A stretch of DNA of 58,889 nucleotides from Mycobacterium sp. 1245111.1 (GCF_001673405.1 NZ_LZLV01000132.1:1-58889); one strand, 5' to 3'; positions 23,192 to 33,082 are shown, numbered from the stretch's first letter. Numbers and translations are program-made. Notes: generated by a model from the sequence alone, not told the origin.

Positions 23192-23977
23192 ATGACTTTC
23201 CCTGATCGGCCGATCCGCGTGGGCGTCCAACTGCAGCCGCAGCACTCCCCCGACTACCGCAACCTGCGCGACGCCGTGCGCCGATGCGAAGACATCGGCG
23301 TCGATATCGCCTTCAACTGGGACCACTTCTTCCCGCTCTACGGCGACCCGGACGGCGCGCACTTCGAATGCTGGACCATGCTCGGCGCCTGGGCCGAGCA
23401 GACCTCCCGCATCGAAATCGGCGCGCTGGTCACATGCAACTCGTACCGCAACCCGGAGCTGCTGGCCGACATGGCCCGCACCGTCGATCACATTTCCGAC
23501 GGCCGGCTGATCCTCGGCATCGGATCGGGTTGGAAGCAAAAGGATTACGACGAGTACGGCTATGAGTTCGGCACCGTCGGCAGCCGGATCGACGACCTGG
23601 CCGACGCGATGCCGCGGATCAAGTCCCGGCTGGCCAAGCTGAACCCGGCACCCACCCGCGACATCCCGATCCTGATCGGCGGCAAGGGCCCGAAGAAAAC
23701 CCTCCGTCAGGTGGCCGAGCACGCCGACATCTGGCACGGCTTCACCACCGTCGACAGCTACCCGCAGGCCGCCGAGACACTTGCGGAGCACTGCAAAGCC
23801 GTCGGCCGCGACCCGCACGCGATCGAGCACTCGGCCGGTGTCAACGCAGAGCATCTGCTCACCGACGCGGAAGGCTTGGCAACGCTGGGCGTCACGCTGC
23901 TGACCGTCGGGGTCAACGGTCCCGACTACGACCTGAGCGACGCCGAACAGCTCTGCCGGTGGCGTGATCGGGCATGA
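23192..23977 (+). CDS. LLM-class F420-dependent oxidoreductase (Rv0044c orthologue)
   Basis: 261 aa. It is a luciferase-like TIM barrel with N-terminus MTFPDRPIRVGVQLQPQH, then GALVTCNSYRNPELLADMARTVDHIS and the LGIGSGWKQKDYDEYG signature, typical of F420-dependent oxidoreductases in mycobacteria. ATG 23192 is preferred over ATG 23186 because TACCGT (23180-23185) ends 6 nt before it. The stop overlaps the ABC transporter start in ATGA, linking the two. F420 rather than FMN is inferred from the family; the substrate is unknown. Confidence 0.87.
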   Translation: MTFPDRPIRVGVQLQPQHSPDYRNLRDAVRRCEDIGVDIAFNWDHFFPLYGDPDGAHFECWTMLGAWAEQTSRIEIGALVTCNSYRNPELLADMARTVDHISDGRLILGIGSGWKQKDYDEYGYEFGTVGSRIDDLADAMPRIKSRLAKLNPAPTRDIPILIGGKGPKKTLRQVAEHADIWHGFTTVDSYPQAAETLAEHCKAVGRDPHAIEHSAGVNAEHLLTDAEGLATLGVTLLTVGVNGPDYDLSDAEQLCRWRDRA

Positions 23978-25734
23978 CCCCTCGCGCGTCGAAACTTGTT
24001 GCGCTGCTGGCCATCATCCTGCTGGCGTACGGCCTGGCTCCGCTCGCACCGGCCGGCGCGGACAACCACATGTGCCGGCCGGTCGGGAAAGAAGGCGCGC
24101 GCCCACTACCGGCCAACCTGTCCACCGACCGGCCGCAGGAAGCTGACACGTACACCACACCCGAGGTGGAGCCGTTGAGTTCGGTGCACATCGACGCACT
24201 GGGCCTGCTCAAACCCGGGACGCTGACGGTCGGCACACAGCCGGGCGGTCCGCCGAGCAGCTGCCTCAACGGCGGGCGCTTCACCGGCTACGACAGCGAG
24301 TTGCTGCGGGCGATCGCGGCCAAACTGGGCCTGCACATCGAATTCGTCGGCACCGAGTTCTCCGCGCTGCTGGCACAGGTCGCCGGACGACGCTTCGACG
24401 TCGGCTCGTCGTCGATCATCGCGACCGAAGCACGCCGTCGCACAGTCGGATTCACCAACGGCTACGACTTCGGCTACCTGTCGCTGATCGTGCCGACCGG
24501 TTCGCCGATCCACGGCTTCGATGACCTGCACGCCGGCCAACGGATCGGCGCCGTCCAGGGCACAGTCGAGGAGGACTACGTGGTCAACACCCTGCACGCC
24601 GAGCCGGTGAAGTTCCCCGACTTCACCACGCTCTACTCCTGCGTGAAGAATCACCAGCTCGACGCCTGGGTGGCACCCGCCATGGAGGCGGCCAAAGTCA
24701 TGAAGCACGGCGACACCGCGGCCGTCGTCGGCTACACGTTCGGGCTGGACAGTTTCATTGCCTACGCGGTCGCCAAGGACAACCAGCCGCTGATCGACGC
24801 GCTCAACGCCGGCCTGGACGCGGTGATCGCCGACGGCACCTGGGCGCAGCTGTACACCGACTGGACTCCGCGGCCGTTGCCGCCCGGCTGGAAGCCGGGA
24901 TCGAAAGCGGCTGCGACGCCGCATCTTCCGGACTTCGCGGCGATTGCCGCGCGCAATCACCGCGCGATCGACAAGCCCCCTGCGCCGAAGTCGACGCTGA
25001 CTCAGCTAAAGGAATCGTTCTTCGACTGGGAGCTCTACAAGCAGGCCATTCCGGCGATGGTGACGACGGGCCTCCCGAACACGCTGATCCTCACGATCAG
25101 CTCCGGCGTGGTCGGGTTGGCTGTCGGCATGGCGCTCGCCGTGGCCGGTGTCTCGCAGACCCGCTGGCTGCGCTGGCCCGCGCGGATCTACACCGACATC
25201 TTCCGCGGCCTACCCGAGGTGGTGATCATCCTGCTGATCGGGCTCGGCATCGGCCCGATCGTCAGCGGATTGACCCACAACAACCCCTATCCGCTCGGCA
25301 TCGCGGCGCTGGGGCTGACGGCGGCGGCCTACATCGGCGAGATCTTCCGCTCCGGCATCCAAAGCGTGGAACCCGGCCAGCTGGATGCCGCCCGCGCGCT
25401 GGGGCTGAGCTATCGCACGTCGATGCGGATGATCGTGGTCCCCCAGGGAATCCGCCGGGTACTGCCCGCGCTGGTGAACCAGTTCATCGCGTTGCTGAAA
25501 GGCTCAGCGCTGGTGTACTTCCTGGGCCTGATCGCCGGCCAGCGCGAACTATTCCAGGTCGGCCGTGACCTCAACGCGCAAACCGGCAGCCTGTCGCCAC
25601 TGGTGGCCGCGGGGTTGTTCTACCTGCTGCTGACCATTCCGCTGACCCACCTGGTCAACGTCATCGACAACCGGCTTCGACACGGTCGCCCGGAAGCTTC
25701 GCCGCCGCTGCTTACCAGTCAGGAGATGATATGA
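23974..25734 (+). CDS. Fused solute-binding protein and permease of a polar amino-acid ABC transporter
   Basis: 586 aa. A signal peptide (1-30) leads into a type-3 periplasmic binding domain (about 65-285: LTVGTQPGGPPSS, FTGYDSELLRAIAAKLGL). A spacer follows, then a HisM/GlnP-type permease domain (about 350-575) with the EAA-loop signature (GIQSVEPGQLDAARALGLS). The fusion delivers the substrate directly to the permease, an arrangement known in the GlnP type. It overlaps the genes before and after by 4 nt and forms an operon with the ATPase. Substrate is probably a polar amino acid such as glutamine or glutamate; this is inferred from the family only. Confidence 0.87.
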   Translation: MTPRASKLVALLAIILLAYGLAPLAPAGADNHMCRPVGKEGARPLPANLSTDRPQEADTYTTPEVEPLSSVHIDALGLLKPGTLTVGTQPGGPPSSCLNGGRFTGYDSELLRAIAAKLGLHIEFVGTEFSALLAQVAGRRFDVGSSSIIATEARRRTVGFTNGYDFGYLSLIVPTGSPIHGFDDLHAGQRIGAVQGTVEEDYVVNTLHAEPVKFPDFTTLYSCVKNHQLDAWVAPAMEAAKVMKHGDTAAVVGYTFGLDSFIAYAVAKDNQPLIDALNAGLDAVIADGTWAQLYTDWTPRPLPPGWKPGSKAAATPHLPDFAAIAARNHRAIDKPPAPKSTLTQLKESFFDWELYKQAIPAMVTTGLPNTLILTISSGVVGLAVGMALAVAGVSQTRWLRWPARIYTDIFRGLPEVVIILLIGLGIGPIVSGLTHNNPYPLGIAALGLTAAAYIGEIFRSGIQSVEPGQLDAARALGLSYRTSMRMIVVPQGIRRVLPALVNQFIALLKGSALVYFLGLIAGQRELFQVGRDLNAQTGSLSPLVAAGLFYLLLTIPLTHLVNVIDNRLRHGRPEASPPLLTSQEMI

Positions 25735-26462
25735 CCGAGTCAGTAGCGTTGGAGGGCAAGGGAATTCACCTTTCTTTCGGCAGCAACAAAGTGTTGCGCG
25801 GCGTCGACATCGCCGCCCCCGCCGGCAACACCGTGGCGGTAATCGGGCCGTCGGGCTCCGGAAAGTCCACCCTGTTGCGCGCGTTGAACCGGTTGATCGA
25901 ACCCGACCAGGGCGACATCCTGCTCGACGGTAAGTCCGTGCTGGGCGACGATCCCGACGCCGTGCGGCAGCGGATCGGGATGGTGTTCCAACACTTCAAC
26001 CTCTTCCCACACCTGTGCGTCCTCGACAACGTGATGCTGGCGCCCCGCAAGCTCAAAGGGCTCTCCAGTGACGAGGCCCGCGAATCGGCGCTGGCCCAAC
26101 TGGACCGGGTGGGCATGAAGCACAAGTCGGGGTGCCGGCCCGGCGCCCTGTCCGGGGGACAACAGCAAAGAGTTGCGATCGCCCGGGCGCTGGCGATGAC
26201 GCCGCAGGTGATGCTCTTCGACGAGGTGACCTCGGCGCTGGACCCCGAACTGGTCAAAGGGATCCTGGCGCTGATCGCCGAGCTGGGCTCCGAAGGCATG
26301 ACGATGCTGGTCGTGACCCATGAGATGGGGTTCGCCAAGTCGACATCCGACAGCGTCGTGTTCATGGACCACGGCCAGGTGGTGGAAACCGGTCCCCCGG
26401 CGCAGATCTTCGAAGCGGCCGGCACCGAGCGGCTACAACGCTTCCTGTCGCAGGTCCTGTGA
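25731..26462 (+). CDS. ABC transporter ATPase, polar amino-acid type (GlnQ-like)
   Basis: 243 aa. Walker A at GPSGSGKST (about residues 38-46), Q-loop in MVFQHFNLFPH, ABC signature LSGGQQQRVAIARAL, Walker B VMLFDEVTSALDP, and the switch His in VVTHEMGFA. It is of the GlnQ/HisP class and powers import through the fused permease encoded just upstream. The start overlaps the upstream stop in ATGA. Confidence 0.95.
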   Translation: MTESVALEGKGIHLSFGSNKVLRGVDIAAPAGNTVAVIGPSGSGKSTLLRALNRLIEPDQGDILLDGKSVLGDDPDAVRQRIGMVFQHFNLFPHLCVLDNVMLAPRKLKGLSSDEARESALAQLDRVGMKHKSGCRPGALSGGQQQRVAIARALAMTPQVMLFDEVTSALDPELVKGILALIAELGSEGMTMLVVTHEMGFAKSTSDSVVFMDHGQVVETGPPAQIFEAAGTERLQRFLSQVL

Positions 26463-26516
26463 CAGCAAATGGCAATTACGGGCCCCTGAACAGCAGACAG
26501 GTTAGACTGGCGAACT

Positions 26517-27026
26517 ATGGCGGAAACCGAAGCCACCGTGCCCGAGCTCACTGAGCTGGCGGAGGGGCTTCACCGTACGCTTTCCAAGCTGTTCTCGATC
26601 CTGCGCCGCGGCGATCCGAGCGCCGGCGCCGCCCAGGCCAGCGACCTCACCCTGGCCCAACTGTCGATCTTGGTGACCCTGCTCGACCGCGGCCCGATCC
26701 GGATGACCGATCTGGCCGCCCACGAACGCGTGCGCACACCCACCACGACGGTGGCGATCCGCCGGTTGGAAAAGATCGGCCTGGTGAAGCGTTCCCGCGA
26801 CCCGTCGGACCTGCGTGCTGTGCTCGTCGACATCACCCCCCGCGGGCTGGCCGTGCACCGCGAGTCGCTGAGCAACCGGATCACCGCGCTCGCGGCGCTG
26901 CTGAGCCAGCTGAGCGCGCCCGACCTGGAGTCGCTGACCAAGGCGCTGGCACCACTGGAACGCCTGGCGGCCAGCGAGTCGGTCACCACCCCCGCGGCCG
27001 CAGCTAACGGCGACGCAACCGCGTAA
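26517..27026 (+). CDS. MarR-family regulator (Rv0042c orthologue)
   Basis: 169 aa. The winged helix is at about residues 45-110: LTLAQLSILVTLLDRGPIRMTDLAAHERVRTPTTTVAIRRLEKIGLVKRSRDPSDLRAV. A TAGACT -10 element (26503-26508) ends 8 nt before ATG 26517, suggesting a leaderless mRNA. It follows the ABC operon by 54 bp and may be separately transcribed. Its target is not visible. Confidence 0.9.
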   Translation: MAETEATVPELTELAEGLHRTLSKLFSILRRGDPSAGAAQASDLTLAQLSILVTLLDRGPIRMTDLAAHERVRTPTTTVAIRRLEKIGLVKRSRDPSDLRAVLVDITPRGLAVHRESLSNRITALAALLSQLSAPDLESLTKALAPLERLAASESVTTPAAAANGDATA

Positions 27027-27061
27027 ACCCTTGTCGCTCTTCCGCCGTTAGGCTGGCGAGC

Positions 27062-27730
27062 ATGCCGACAGCACTCATCACCGGTGCCAGCCGCGGGATC
27101 GGCGCCGCCATCGCCGAGGCCCTGGCGCCAACCCACACCTTGCTCCTCGCCGGACGACCATCGGCCGCGCTGCAGGCCGCCGCGGATCGACTCGGAGCCA
27201 CGCCGCTGCCACTCGATGTCACCGACACCGACTCGATCGCCGACGCCACCGCCGCGATCGATGGACTCGACGTGCTGGTACACAACGCCGGGGTATCGAT
27301 TCCCGGGCGCATCGCCGAGTCCAAGGTCGACGATTGGCGCACCACCTTCGAGGTCAATGTGGTTGGCGCCGTGGCGGTTACGCTTGCGCTGCTACCCGCC
27401 CTGCGACGCGCCGAGGGTCAGGTGGTGTTCATCAACTCCGGGTCGGGTCGCAACGCGTCGAAGAACATGGCGTCGTATTCGGCGAGCAAGTTCGCGCTAC
27501 GCGCGTTCGCGGACTCGCTGCGGCTGAGCGAGCCCGAGCTGCGGGTCACCACCGTCTACCCCGGCCGCACCGACACCGACATGCAGCGCGAACTGGTGTC
27601 GTTCGAGGGCGGCGACTACGACCCCGACAAATTCCTACGCGCGGAGACCGTCGCGGCGGCCGTCGCTCAGGCGATCCACACCCCGCCCGACGGCCACCTG
27701 CACGAGGTGGTTCTGCGTCCGCGCGGTTGA
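27062..27730 (+). CDS. Short-chain dehydrogenase/reductase
   Basis: 222 aa. The SDR motifs are clear: cofactor loop GASRGIGAA at the N-terminus, HNAGVSIPG (NNAG-like), catalytic Ser in INSGSGR and YSASK (Tyr/Lys pair). Start ATG 27062 lies 7 nt after TAGGCT (27049-27054), so the mRNA may be leaderless. It converges with leuS and ends 14 bp before it. The substrate is not deducible. Confidence 0.9.
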   Translation: MPTALITGASRGIGAAIAEALAPTHTLLLAGRPSAALQAAADRLGATPLPLDVTDTDSIADATAAIDGLDVLVHNAGVSIPGRIAESKVDDWRTTFEVNVVGAVAVTLALLPALRRAEGQVVFINSGSGRNASKNMASYSASKFALRAFADSLRLSEPELRVTTVYPGRTDTDMQRELVSFEGGDYDPDKFLRAETVAAAVAQAIHTPPDGHLHEVVLRPRG

Positions 27731-27744
27731 GCACGCGAAACGGG

Positions 27745-30594
27745 TCAGACGACCAGGTTGACCATCTTGCCGGCGACCACGATCACCTTCTTCGGAGTTC
27801 CGCCAGCCAGAAACGCCTGCACCTTCTCGTCGGCCAGCGCCGCGGCCTCCACCGCATCGGCATTCGCACTGGCGGACACCGTGATTCGGCCGCGCACCTT
27901 TCCGTTGACCTGCACGGGATACTCGACGGTGTCCTCGACCAGGTAGGCGGGATCGGCGGCCGGGAATGGGCCGTGCGCAAGCGAATTCGGGTGGCCGAGC
28001 CGCTGCCATAGTTCCTCGGCCAGGTGCGGCGCCACCGGTGCCAACATCAGCACCAGCGGCTCGACCGCGGCCCGCGGGGCCGAGTCACGGTGCTGCTTGG
28101 TCAGATGATTGGTGTACTCGATCAGCTTGGCCACGGCGGTGTTGTTACGTAGTGCCGCATAGTCTTCGGAGACTCCGGCGATCGTGCGGTGCAGCACCCG
28201 CAGCGTATCGGTGTCCAACTCGTCGCCGGTCACCCGGGCTTCGCCGGAGTTCTCGTCGACGACCAGTCGCCACACCCGCTGTAGAAACCGTTGTGCCCCA
28301 ACCACATCCTTTGTGGCCCACGGCCGCGATGCCTCGATCGGGCCCATCGACATCTCGTACACCCGCAGGGTGTCGGCGCCATAGTCGTCGCACATCTCGT
28401 CCGGTGAGATCGAGTTCTTCAGGCTCTTACCGATTTTGCCGAATTCCTGGAAGACCTCGATCTCCCCGTCCGGGCCGGGGTAGAAGAACTTGCCGTCGCG
28501 CTCGACCACATCGGCGGCCGTGACGTAGGAACCGCGGGAGTCGGTATAGGCGAAGGCCTGGATGTAGCCCTGGTTGACCAGTCGCCGGTAGGGCTCGCGG
28601 GAGCTGACGTGCCCGAGGTCGTAGAGCACCTTGTGCCAGAACCGCGAATACAACAGATGCAGCACCGCGTGCTCGGCACCGCCGACGTAGAGGTCGACGC
28701 CACCGGGGTCGTCAGGTCCGTGTTCGGCCGGTCGCGGGCCCATCCAATAGGCCTCGTTCTCCTTGGCGCAGAAGCGATCCGGGTTGTGCGGATCGGTGTA
28801 GCGCAGTTCGTACCAGGAGCTGCCGGCCCACTGCGGCATCACATTGGTGTCGCGGGTGTAGGGCTTCAGCCCGTCGCCGAGGTCGAGTTCGACGTTGACC
28901 CAGTCGCTGGCCTTGCCCAACGGAGGCGACGGCTCACTGCCGGCGTCGTCGGGGTCGAACAACACCGGCGAGTAGTCCGGGACGTCCGGCAATTCGACCG
29001 GGAGGTCGGCCTCATCCAGCGCATGCGCGCGCCCGTCACCGTCGTACACGATCGGAAACGGCTCGCCCCAATACCGTTGCCGCGCGAAAAGCCAGTCGCG
29101 CAACTTGTATTCGACACGGGCCCGGCCGCGGCCGTCGGACTCCAGCCGCGCGGTCATGGCCTCTTTGGCGGCCGCCACGTCGAACCCGTTGAGGTAGTCC
29201 GAGTTGACCACGGCGCCGTCGCCGGTATAGGCGGCCTGTGAAACATCGCCGCCGGCAATGACTTCCACGATCGGCAGGCCGAATTCGCGGGCGAACTCCC
29301 AGTCGCGCTGGTCGTGTCCGGGGACCGCCATGATCGCGCCGGTCCCGTACCCGGCCAGGACATAGTCGGCGATGAATACCGGCACCCGCTCGCCGTTGGC
29401 CGGGTTGATCGCAGGGGTGCCCAGGAAAACACCCGTCTTGGCCTTGTTCTCCTGCCGCTCGAGGTCGGACTTCGCCGCGATCGCCTTGCGATAGTCGGCG
29501 ACGGCCTGAACGGGGGACTCTGCGCCATAGGTCCAGCGGGGGTCGACGTGGTCCGGCCACTGCGCCGCCACCAACTTGTCGACCATTTCGTGTTCAGGGG
29601 CCAACACCAGATACGTCGCGCCGAAAAGGGTGTCCGGCCGAGTGGTGAACACCTCCAGATCGCCCGCCGCCGAGGAAAACAGCGCCGCCGCGCCGGTGGA
29701 GCGGCCGATCCAGTTGCGCTGCATGGTCTTGACCTTCTCCGGCCAGTCCAGCACGTCGAGGTCATCGAGCAACCGGTCGGAGTAGGCGGTGATCCGCATC
29801 ATCCACTGCCGCAGCCGCTTTCGGAACACCGGGAAGTTGCCGCGTTCGCTGCGGCCATCGGCGGTGACCTCTTCGTTGGCCAGCACGGTGCCCAGGCCCG
29901 GGCACCAATTCACCATCGAATCGGACTGGTAGACCAGCCGACGGCCGTCGATCACGTCAGCACGCTCGCCCTTGGACAGCGTCGACCAAGCCCGGCCGTC
30001 ATCCAATTGGCGTGCACCGGAATCGAATTCGGCGACCAGATCGGCGATCGGGCGGGCCTTGCCGGCGGTTTCGTCGAACCAGGCATTGTAGATCTGCAGA
30101 AAGATCCACTGCGTCCACTTGTAGAAGTCGACGTCGGTGGTGGAGAAGCTACGGCGGTTGTCGTGACCGAACCCCAACCGGCCCAACTGGCGGCGGAAGT
30201 TGACGATGTTGGCTTCGGTGCGGGTGCGCGGGTGGGTGCCGGTCTGCACCGCGTACTGCTCGGCGGGTAGACCGAACGCGTCGAAGCCCAACGCGTGCAG
30301 CACATTACGGCCCAGCATCCGGAAGTAGCGGGCGTAGACGTCGGTGGCGATGTAGCCGAGCGGGTGGCCTACGTGCAATCCCTCGCCAGACGGATACGGG
30401 AACATGTCCTGGACGAACATCTTGTCGTCGGGAACAGGTGAACCGTCCGACGGCGCGAGCGAACCGACCGGGTTGGGCACGTTGAACGTGCCTAGCCGGG
30501 TCCAGTTGTCCTGCCAGGTCTGTTCGATGCGGCCGGCCAGGGCCGCGGTGTAGCGGTACCGCGGCGCGTCGGGGTCGGAGTCGGTCACGCCCAA
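27745..30594 (-). CDS. leuS: Leucyl-tRNA synthetase
   Basis: 949 aa, normal for the mycobacterial enzyme. The HIGH-type motif is PSGEGLHVGHPLGY near residue 70, the editing (CP1) domain follows, and the KMSKS-type motif appears as KIGKSLKNS. The C-terminal part holds the anticodon-binding domain, ending KVIVVAGKMVNLVV. The start GTG 30594 has a possible -10 element TAACCT 7 nt upstream. It is divergent from mtc28. Confidence 0.97.
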   Translation of the reverse strand: MGVTDSDPDAPRYRYTAALAGRIEQTWQDNWTRLGTFNVPNPVGSLAPSDGSPVPDDKMFVQDMFPYPSGEGLHVGHPLGYIATDVYARYFRMLGRNVLHALGFDAFGLPAEQYAVQTGTHPRTRTEANIVNFRRQLGRLGFGHDNRRSFSTTDVDFYKWTQWIFLQIYNAWFDETAGKARPIADLVAEFDSGARQLDDGRAWSTLSKGERADVIDGRRLVYQSDSMVNWCPGLGTVLANEEVTADGRSERGNFPVFRKRLRQWMMRITAYSDRLLDDLDVLDWPEKVKTMQRNWIGRSTGAAALFSSAAGDLEVFTTRPDTLFGATYLVLAPEHEMVDKLVAAQWPDHVDPRWTYGAESPVQAVADYRKAIAAKSDLERQENKAKTGVFLGTPAINPANGERVPVFIADYVLAGYGTGAIMAVPGHDQRDWEFAREFGLPIVEVIAGGDVSQAAYTGDGAVVNSDYLNGFDVAAAKEAMTARLESDGRGRARVEYKLRDWLFARQRYWGEPFPIVYDGDGRAHALDEADLPVELPDVPDYSPVLFDPDDAGSEPSPPLGKASDWVNVELDLGDGLKPYTRDTNVMPQWAGSSWYELRYTDPHNPDRFCAKENEAYWMGPRPAEHGPDDPGGVDLYVGGAEHAVLHLLYSRFWHKVLYDLGHVSSREPYRRLVNQGYIQAFAYTDSRGSYVTAADVVERDGKFFYPGPDGEIEVFQEFGKIGKSLKNSISPDEMCDDYGADTLRVYEMSMGPIEASRPWATKDVVGAQRFLQRVWRLVVDENSGEARVTGDELDTDTLRVLHRTIAGVSEDYAALRNNTAVAKLIEYTNHLTKQHRDSAPRAAVEPLVLMLAPVAPHLAEELWQRLGHPNSLAHGPFPAADPAYLVEDTVEYPVQVNGKVRGRITVSASANADAVEAAALADEKVQAFLAGGTPKKVIVVAGKMVNLVV

Positions 30595-30784
30595 CAGGTT
30601 ATAAGGGCGGCGTCGAGCGACCCGCCGACCACCGACGGTCTCGGTTGGATTGCAGACCGATCAGGGCTTCATTCCAGCTGTGTCAAAGGTCGGTTGCGGT
30701 GCTGGAATACGCCGCTTCTGCCTGGTTACAGTCGCTTTCTGCGACTTGAAGAACACCCGGGCACTCTCGGAAGGATCGACGCTC

Positions 30785-31696
30785 ATGACGATGTCCCGTA
30801 GCTGGCGAGTAACGGTCGCGGGCCTCGCCGTCGGCGCTGCCGGCGCGCTGAGCATTGCTTGCCCTGCCGCCTCGGCCGACCCGGTACTACCGCCCCGGCC
30901 CGTCCCCGCGCCGATCCCCGCCCCACAGGCGGCCCCTGGCAACCCCGGGGCGCTGGGCAACCCGATGCCGGGCCTGACTCCGCAGGCCGTGGCCCCCGGG
31001 CCCGGCGTTGCTCCGGCCGCCGCCGCCCAGCCGCCCGCGCCGGCACCAGCGGCCGTGCCACCGGCGCTGATGCCTGCCACCGCGGGAACGCTGCGTGACT
31101 TCTTCAACGGCAAAGGCGTCAAGATGGAGCCGCAGAAAGCGGCTGGCTTCACCGCGCTCGACCTGGTCCTGCCGATGCCGCAGGGCTGGACCCAGGTTCC
31201 CGACCCAAACGTCCCCGATGCGTTCGCCGTGATCGCCAACCGCCGCAGCCCCAGCCTCTACACCCCGAACGCCCAGCTGGTGGTCTACCGACTGGTCGGC
31301 GACTTTGACCCGCACGAGGCCATCACCCACGGCTACATCGACAGCCAGCAGCTGCCCGCCTGGCGCACCACCGACGCCTCGCTGGTCGACTACTACGGCT
31401 CCCCGTCGTCGCTCATCGAAGGCACCTACCGGCAGAACGAGATGACGCTCAACACCTCACGGCGCCACGTCATCGTCACATCCGGCCCGGACAAGTACCT
31501 GGTCTCACTGGCCGTCACGACCGAAGCCGGGGGAGGGGTCGGCGAAGCGCAGGCCACCGACGGAATCGTCAACGGCTTCCGCGCCGGGCCGCCGGGGTCT
31601 AACCAGCCCGCGCCGCCTGCGCCGGTCGCGGCTCCGGCACCGGTCCCAGCCGCGCCCCCTGCGGTGGTCGCACCCCCGCAGGCACTCGCTCGCTAA
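30785..31696 (+). CDS. mtc28: Secreted proline-rich antigen, Mtc28 (Rv0040c) orthologue, LpqN/LpqT-like
   Basis: 303 aa from ATG 30785, chosen for its AAGGATC-type RBS and a signal peptide beginning MTMSRSWRVTVAGLAVGAAG with cleavage near ASADP. A Pro/Ala-rich region (about 35-95) precedes an LpqN/LpqT-like domain (about 100-265, with LVLPMPQGWTQVPDPNVPDAF and ANRRSPSLYTPNAQLVVYRL). The C-terminus is again Pro/Ala-rich. It is known as a secreted antigen in M. tuberculosis (Rv0040c). Function is unknown. Confidence 0.88.
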   Translation: MTMSRSWRVTVAGLAVGAAGALSIACPAASADPVLPPRPVPAPIPAPQAAPGNPGALGNPMPGLTPQAVAPGPGVAPAAAAQPPAPAPAAVPPALMPATAGTLRDFFNGKGVKMEPQKAAGFTALDLVLPMPQGWTQVPDPNVPDAFAVIANRRSPSLYTPNAQLVVYRLVGDFDPHEAITHGYIDSQQLPAWRTTDASLVDYYGSPSSLIEGTYRQNEMTLNTSRRHVIVTSGPDKYLVSLAVTTEAGGGVGEAQATDGIVNGFRAGPPGSNQPAPPAPVAAPAPVPAAPPAVVAPPQALAR

Positions 31697-31739
31697 GACC
31701 CGCGCTGCACCGGAGGCGGGCGCCTCGTATGGTGTCTGC

Positions 31740-32081
31740 ATGCTCATCGCGGGAATGCTATGCATCTGCGCGGCGGTGATCTTGGCCGTTCTCGGGTTGC
31801 GATCGCTGACCCGTCCCGCCGTCACCAGCACAGCCGGATTGGTGATGCGCTCCGTCGCACCCCCGCAGTTGGCCGCCTCGACGATGCTGGCCGTCGCCGG
31901 AGTGGTGGCCTTGGCCGCGCCGCAGGCCACCGCATTGACCGTCGTCTGCGTCTGCATCGTCGGCGCTCTCGGGACGGTCGCGGCCGGGTCGTATCAGACC
32001 GCGCGGTTCGCGCTGCACCACGAAGAGTCCGCCGGCCAGTGCGCCGGAAGCTGCGCGGCCTGCACGTTGTCCTGCCACTGA
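31740..32081 (+). CDS. Small membrane protein (Rv0039c family)
   Basis: 113 aa with three predicted membrane helices (about 2-20, 43-63 and 66-86) and a Cys-rich tail (QCAGSCAACTLSCH). TATGGT (31728-31733) ends 6 nt before ATG 31740, pointing to a leaderless mRNA. It lies after mtc28 and before the SBF transporter in the same order as the M. tuberculosis neighbourhood. Function unknown; the Cys-rich end could bind metal. Confidence 0.75.
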   Translation: MLIAGMLCICAAVILAVLGLRSLTRPAVTSTAGLVMRSVAPPQLAASTMLAVAGVVALAAPQATALTVVCVCIVGALGTVAAGSYQTARFALHHEESAGQCAGSCAACTLSCH

Positions 32082-32094
32082 CCGGCGCATCCGC

Positions 32095-33075
32095 ATGCTG
32101 AAAAAGCTGCCGATCGACACCTTTCTGTTGGCCATGGCCGCCACCGTCGCGCTCGCGGCGCTGTTCCCGGCCCGCGGCGCCTTCGCCGACTTCATGTCCG
32201 TGGCCGCGAAAGTGGTTATCGCACTGCTGTTTTGGCTCTACGGTGCCCGGCTCTCGCCGCAGCAGGCATGGCAGGGCGTCAAGCGCTGGCAGTTACACCT
32301 GCTGGTACTGGCCACCACGTTCGTCATCTTCCCGCTGCTCGGGCTGGCCTGCCGAGGCCTGGTGCCCTGGCTGTTGAACGTCGATCTCTACAACGGGCTG
32401 CTGTTCTTGTGCCTGGTCCCCTCGACTGTGCAATCCTCGATCGCGTTCACATCGATTGCACGCGGCAATGTCTCGGCCGCCCTGGTCAGCGCGTCGCTAT
32501 CCAACATCGTCGGCATCGCGCTGACCCCGCTGCTGGTCGTGCTGCTGATGAACACCACGGGCGGAGCCCAGATGGACGCCTCCGCGGTGCGCGACGTGGC
32601 GGTGCAGCTGCTGCTGCCCTTCGTGGCCGGGCAATTGATGCGGCGGTGGGTCGCCGACTGGGTGGTCCGGCATGCGGCGTTGACCAAGCTGGTCGACCGC
32701 GGGTCGATCCTGTTGGTCGTCTACACCGCGTTTTCGATGGGCATGGTGGAACACATCTGGGCAAGCGTCGACCCGTGGCAGCTGGCCGTCGTCGCGGTCG
32801 TCAACACCGTGCTGCTGGCCATAGTGCTGGGGTTCACCGGCCTGCTCGGTCGCCTGATCGGTCTGGACCGCGGTGACCGCATCGTGCTGCTGTTCTGCGG
32901 CTCGAAGAAGAGCCTGGCCTCCGGCCTTCCGATGGCACTGGTGTTCTTTCCGGCTGCGACCGTCGGCGTGATCATGTTGCCGCTGATGATCTTTCACCAG
33001 ATCCAGCTGATCGTGTGCTCGGTGATCGCGAGCCGGCTCTCCCGCGGTGAAGAACTCGCCGCGGTGGCTGCTTGA
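32095..33075 (+). CDS. Bile acid:sodium symporter-like transporter (SBF/YfeH type)
   Basis: 326 aa with about ten membrane helices. It follows the SBF/YfeH pattern, with ALLFWLYGARLSPQQAWQG in the N-terminal repeat, LVPSTVQSSIAFTSIARGN and GSKKSLASGLPMA in the C-terminal part. Such carriers import organic anions with sodium; the substrate cannot be told. It is 14 bp after the small membrane protein gene and converges with algH (7-bp gap). Confidence 0.85.
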   Translation: MLKKLPIDTFLLAMAATVALAALFPARGAFADFMSVAAKVVIALLFWLYGARLSPQQAWQGVKRWQLHLLVLATTFVIFPLLGLACRGLVPWLLNVDLYNGLLFLCLVPSTVQSSIAFTSIARGNVSAALVSASLSNIVGIALTPLLVVLLMNTTGGAQMDASAVRDVAVQLLLPFVAGQLMRRWVADWVVRHAALTKLVDRGSILLVVYTAFSMGMVEHIWASVDPWQLAVVAVVNTVLLAIVLGFTGLLGRLIGLDRGDRIVLLFCGSKKSLASGLPMALVFFPAATVGVIMLPLMIFHQIQLIVCSVIASRLSRGEELAAVAA

Positions 33076-33082
33076 CCGCGCC

